Source: JAJEEA01 sp965243615 (GTDB lineage: Bacteria; Acidobacteriota; Vicinamibacteria; Vicinamibacterales; UBA8438). Taken from it: a stretch of DNA of 64,000 nucleotides. The notes beneath the pieces were generated by a model, which ran no database searches, had not been told where the DNA came from, and saw only the letters and a program-made list of their open reading frames with translations. The translations under genes were made by a program, and so were the position numbers. How positions within the stretch are numbered: the first letter of the stretch is position 1; the number at the start of each line of letters is the position of its first letter. This document shows positions 61,541-64,000 of the stretch, piece after piece. The stretch spans positions 5,332,001-5,396,000 of the forward strand of contig CBDEVO010000003.1 in the NCBI GenBank assembly GCA_965243615.1, read 5' to 3'.

Positions 61541-61577
61541 CCAGGAGTCCGCGCCGTTCTACGGCCCGGACTCCTGG
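61541..61577. repeat. Palindromic repeat element, copy 2
   Basis: A 16-bp stem with one mismatch (61541-61556 with 61562-61577, 5-base loop TTCTA), 95 bases after the helicase stop. It shares 23 identical bases with the minus strand of the element at 52873-52905. Confidence 0.7.
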
Positions 61578-61693
61578 CTTGCCGACGCGACGAGGCCGGC
61601 CGTGCGGCCGGCGATGCGCTATAGTGCGCCACGGGTGAACCCGAGACACTCGGGAACTGAACTCGCGCGGCGACAAGAACGGACCGCCACCGA

Positions 61694-63202
61694 ATGAGCT
61701 GCAACGAGCTGGCTGAACGGGGAAGCCTGATGAAGCTGATGAAGATGAAGAGCTGCGCCGCCGCGGCGCCGGCCCTGCTTGTCGCAGCCCTTGCGGCGTA
61801 CGCCGGCCCCACGCCGCCCGCGCTCGGAGAACTGGTCGACGCGATGGTCGCCGAGCAGGTGGCGTCCGCCGCCCCAGGTTGCGCCGTCGGCGTCGCGCGG
61901 GGCGGCGACGTCCTCCACGCGCGAGGGTACGGCCTCGCGAATCTCGACCACGAGGTCGCGATTACCCCGGACACCGTCTTCGACGTCGGCTCGGTCACGA
62001 AGCAGTTCACGGCCGCGAGCATCGTGCTGCTGTCGCTCGACGGCGCGCTGGGGCTCGGCGATGACATACGGACGTATCTGCCGGAGCTGCCCGACTACGG
62101 CCCGACGATCACCATCGACCACCTGCTGCATCACACCAGCGGCGTGCGCGACTATCTGAATTTGATGGCGCTGGCCGGCCGCGAGTTCTACGCACCCATC
62201 AGCCACCTGGACATCGTCGAGCTGATGGCTCGACAGCGCGCGCTCAACCACCCGCCCGGCGAACGCTACAGCTACAGCAACACCGGCTACATGCTGCTGG
62301 CCACCATCGTGGAGCGTGTTTCGGGCCGGAGCTTCGGGACCTTCGCCCGCGAGCGGATCTTCGAGCCTATGGGCATGACCGCCAGCTTCCTCTACGAGGA
62401 CGCCGAGCAGGTCGTGCCCCACCGCGCGACCGGCTACGCCCCGGGGGCCGGCGGCCGCTTCCGGATGGTCCACAACTTCAGCTTCGCCACCGCCGGCGAC
62501 GGCCAGCTCTACACCACGGTCGGAGACCTCCTGCGCTGGAGCCGCGCGTTCGCCACCGATCGGGTGGCCGGGCCGGACTTCACCGCGCTGATGCTGACTC
62601 CCGGCACCCTCGCCGAAGGCGAGACGCTGGGCTACGGCGGCGGGCTCTTCCTCGGCGAGTACCGGGGCCTGACGACGAACGGCCATGGCGGGAGCACCTG
62701 GGGCTTTCGCGCGCGGCTCGTGCGGTTGCCCGACCACGAGCTCGCGGTCGCGGTGCTCTGCAACCGCGAGGACGCGAACCCGGGCCGGCTGGCGAACGGC
62801 ATCGTCGATCTCTACCTCGCGGATCACCTCGATCCCGTCGCGGAGCCCGGCGGCCCCCGGGGGCGCCGCCGCGGCCGGCCCGGCGAGGCCGCCGCGGCCC
62901 CGATCGTGATCGTCCCGGGAGACTACGAGGGCAGCTACTACAGCGAGGAGCTGGACGCGCGCCATCACATCGGCCTCGACGACGGCGCGCTCCGCGTCCG
63001 CATCGAGCGATGGCCGCCGCTGGACCTGATCAGCACCGGCGGAGATCGCTTCGCCGGCATCGACTTCCCCGCCTGGACCGGCCCGCGCCGGGTGAGCCTC
63101 GAGTTCCGGCGGAGCACGCGCGGCGCCGTCACCGGCTTCTCGCTGGCGGCCGGCGAGGCGCGCGACATCGAGTTCGTCCGGCTCCCCGCCCGGGCGCAGT
63201 AG
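61694..63202 (+). CDS. Secreted serine beta-lactamase-like hydrolase with a C-terminal domain
   Basis: 502 residues. The N-terminus with AAAAPALLVAALAAYAG is a signal peptide; the ATG at 61730 (MKLMKMKSC) may be the true start. The catalytic domain has SVTK (S100 to K103), YSN (Y194 to N196) and the H-G-G box (H331) in GLTTNGHGGSTWGFRARL. After an Arg/Gly linker a C-terminal beta domain follows (from PGDYEGSYYSEELDARHHIG), the lipocalin-like unit common in class C-like peptidases or esterases. It is related to the hydrolase at 41595, but that one lacks both signal and extra domain. Substrate unknown. Confidence 0.9.
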   Translation: MSCNELAERGSLMKLMKMKSCAAAAPALLVAALAAYAGPTPPALGELVDAMVAEQVASAAPGCAVGVARGGDVLHARGYGLANLDHEVAITPDTVFDVGSVTKQFTAASIVLLSLDGALGLGDDIRTYLPELPDYGPTITIDHLLHHTSGVRDYLNLMALAGREFYAPISHLDIVELMARQRALNHPPGERYSYSNTGYMLLATIVERVSGRSFGTFARERIFEPMGMTASFLYEDAEQVVPHRATGYAPGAGGRFRMVHNFSFATAGDGQLYTTVGDLLRWSRAFATDRVAGPDFTALMLTPGTLAEGETLGYGGGLFLGEYRGLTTNGHGGSTWGFRARLVRLPDHELAVAVLCNREDANPGRLANGIVDLYLADHLDPVAEPGGPRGRRRGRPGEAAAAPIVIVPGDYEGSYYSEELDARHHIGLDDGALRVRIERWPPLDLISTGGDRFAGIDFPAWTGPRRVSLEFRRSTRGAVTGFSLAAGEARDIEFVRLPARAQ

Positions 63203-63228
63203 CGCCTGGTCCAGGACGCGCCGCAGCG

Positions 63229-64000
63229 TCAGAAGTGCGCCCGGTAGTTGGCGACGTTCAGCCGGACGTGCCGCCTTACGTCTCCCGGCAAGACGAAGAG
63301 CCTGGGGCCCTTCCGGAAGTTGAAGAGCCGGTAGAGGCGGTAGGCATGCAGGTTCGCGCCGCAAAACCGCACTTCGCCCGCGCTGATGTAGAACGGCGTG
63401 AGCTTCCCGTAGCGGGTCGTCTTGACCTCGACGAACCGGTCATGGCCGGCGACGTCGTAAGAATGGATATCGTAACCGGCGTGGTCGCCGACCGTCTTCG
63501 ACACTTGCTCGACATTCCGCGCGAGGTGATCCTTCCCGGCTCGCAGCAGTCGTGCGCGCTCGTATTCCATCACCAACGCTTCCCCCGCATCCCCCAGCGA
63601 CCGATTCAGAGCCTCCCTCTGGAGATAGTTCGTGGCCGGCGAACCGACGCTGCCAACTCCGTAGCGAGCAGGTTCCTCCCGGACAACCGAGGGCAGACCG
63701 GTGTCGGGCGGATCGACGCCAACGCGGAGGACGTCCTCCACCGAGACGTCTTCTTGCGGTTCCCCGACAGCGGCCTCCACCAAGTCGCGCAAGGGCGGCA
63801 GTTGTTCGTGAACCACCTCCCGCAGCATGTCCTGTCCGTGTCCAAGCGGCTTGTAGCCGTCGATATAGGGAAAGCCCAGCGAGATCAGGATCGCACTGAT
63901 GTTCTGGTGCTTGCGCTCGACTGCGCCCTTGGACCGGCCGTCGAGCTGTTCACGGAGGTCCCGATTGCGCTTCGCCTTGTTGAACCGTTCGTCTCGCAGT
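63229..64000 (-). CDS. DUF3883-domain protein, start-truncated by the window edge
   Basis: At least 257 codons; the frame continues beyond 64000. The visible N-terminal part includes ERFNKAKRNRDLREQLDGRS then KGAVERKHQNISAILISLGF and PYIDGYKPL. The C-terminal domain has LGDAGEALVMEYERARLLRA, AGYDIHSYDV and RFVEVKTTRYGKLTPFYISA. The E-x-K of FVEVKTT with the preceding Asp in GYDI resembles a PD-(D/E)xK nuclease core, as proposed for DUF3883. Such proteins often sit in restriction or defence contexts. What lies beyond the edge would decide. An internal ATG at 63828 is not the true start because similarity extends upstream. Confidence 0.85.
   Translation of the reverse strand, partial: LRDERFNKAKRNRDLREQLDGRSKGAVERKHQNISAILISLGFPYIDGYKPLGHGQDMLREVVHEQLPPLRDLVEAAVGEPQEDVSVEDVLRVGVDPPDTGLPSVVREEPARYGVGSVGSPATNYLQREALNRSLGDAGEALVMEYERARLLRAGKDHLARNVEQVSKTVGDHAGYDIHSYDVAGHDRFVEVKTTRYGKLTPFYISAGEVRFCGANLHAYRLYRLFNFRKGPRLFVLPGDVRRHVRLNVANYRAHF

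Overview
The window is a GC-rich (about 70 percent by eye) bacterial chromosome segment. Its best fit is an acidobacterium close to the Vicinamibacteria. The reasons are the gene order thrS-infC-rpmI-rplT-pheS-pheT-zapB-like-zapA-6S RNA-rny, two TonB-dependent receptors with an N-terminal carboxypeptidase-regulatory-like domain, a tmRNA tag of the ADTQLALAA type, and several secreted proteins of families I associate with that group. The phylum is an inference; no rRNA gene is present to confirm it.

1-9166: housekeeping block, all on the + strand. It holds the 3' end of thrS, infC (apparently starting on ATC), L35, L20, pheS, a short pheT without its usual OB domain, a coiled-coil ZapB-like protein, ZapA, an unannotated 6S RNA, RNase Y and ThiL. 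9233-12110: a secreted EF-hand-like protein with a good sigma70 promoter, then an accessory two-gene module (AAA ATPase plus TOPRIM/DUF3226-like protein) whose second gene is frameshifted. 12233-19388: a heterodimeric ABC exporter on the - strand, an outer-membrane protein, an aminotransferase and a GAF protein. 19642-19994: tmRNA. 20212-27068: an SRPBCC protein, a secreted lectin-like protein, a large TonB-dependent receptor and an alginate-export-type porin.

27372-28007 is a small gene graveyard (truncated AbrB antitoxin, PIN-toxin remnant, fragment of a secreted protein family). It is followed by a SoxC/SoxD-like sulfite dehydrogenase pair, a second TonB-dependent receptor, a frameshifted BCCT transporter, a membrane-protein pair, and a two-subunit molybdenum hydroxylase (isoquinoline 1-oxidoreductase type). 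40002-43716: an orphan HicB-like protein, a Tat-exported haloacid dehalogenase homologue, a serine hydrolase, and a toxin-antitoxin locus pairing Doc with an antitoxin made of two tandem ribbon-helix-helix-like units. 43852-52874: a quinoprotein dehydrogenase, an asparaginase/D-aminoacylase operon, three paralogous secreted proteins of unknown function and an outer-membrane barrel.

53161-59746 is a corrinoid salvage region. On the - strand a cobalamin riboswitch precedes a possible 22-codon leader ORF, then a PduO-type adenosyltransferase and a BtuFCD-type importer. On the + strand run cbiZ and cbiB, which would remodel imported cobinamides. 60139-64000 holds a DEAD-box helicase, a serine hydrolase and the start-truncated part of a DUF3883 protein.

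A recurring theme is short tandem duplication. There are 27-bp units inside an ABC-exporter subunit, 18-bp (hexapeptide) units in two unrelated genes, a 57-bp unit copied across the btuF/btuC stop-start overlap, and a 72-bp-period duplication at the cbiB stop codon. A 23-nt palindrome arm is shared by two distant intergenic hairpins.
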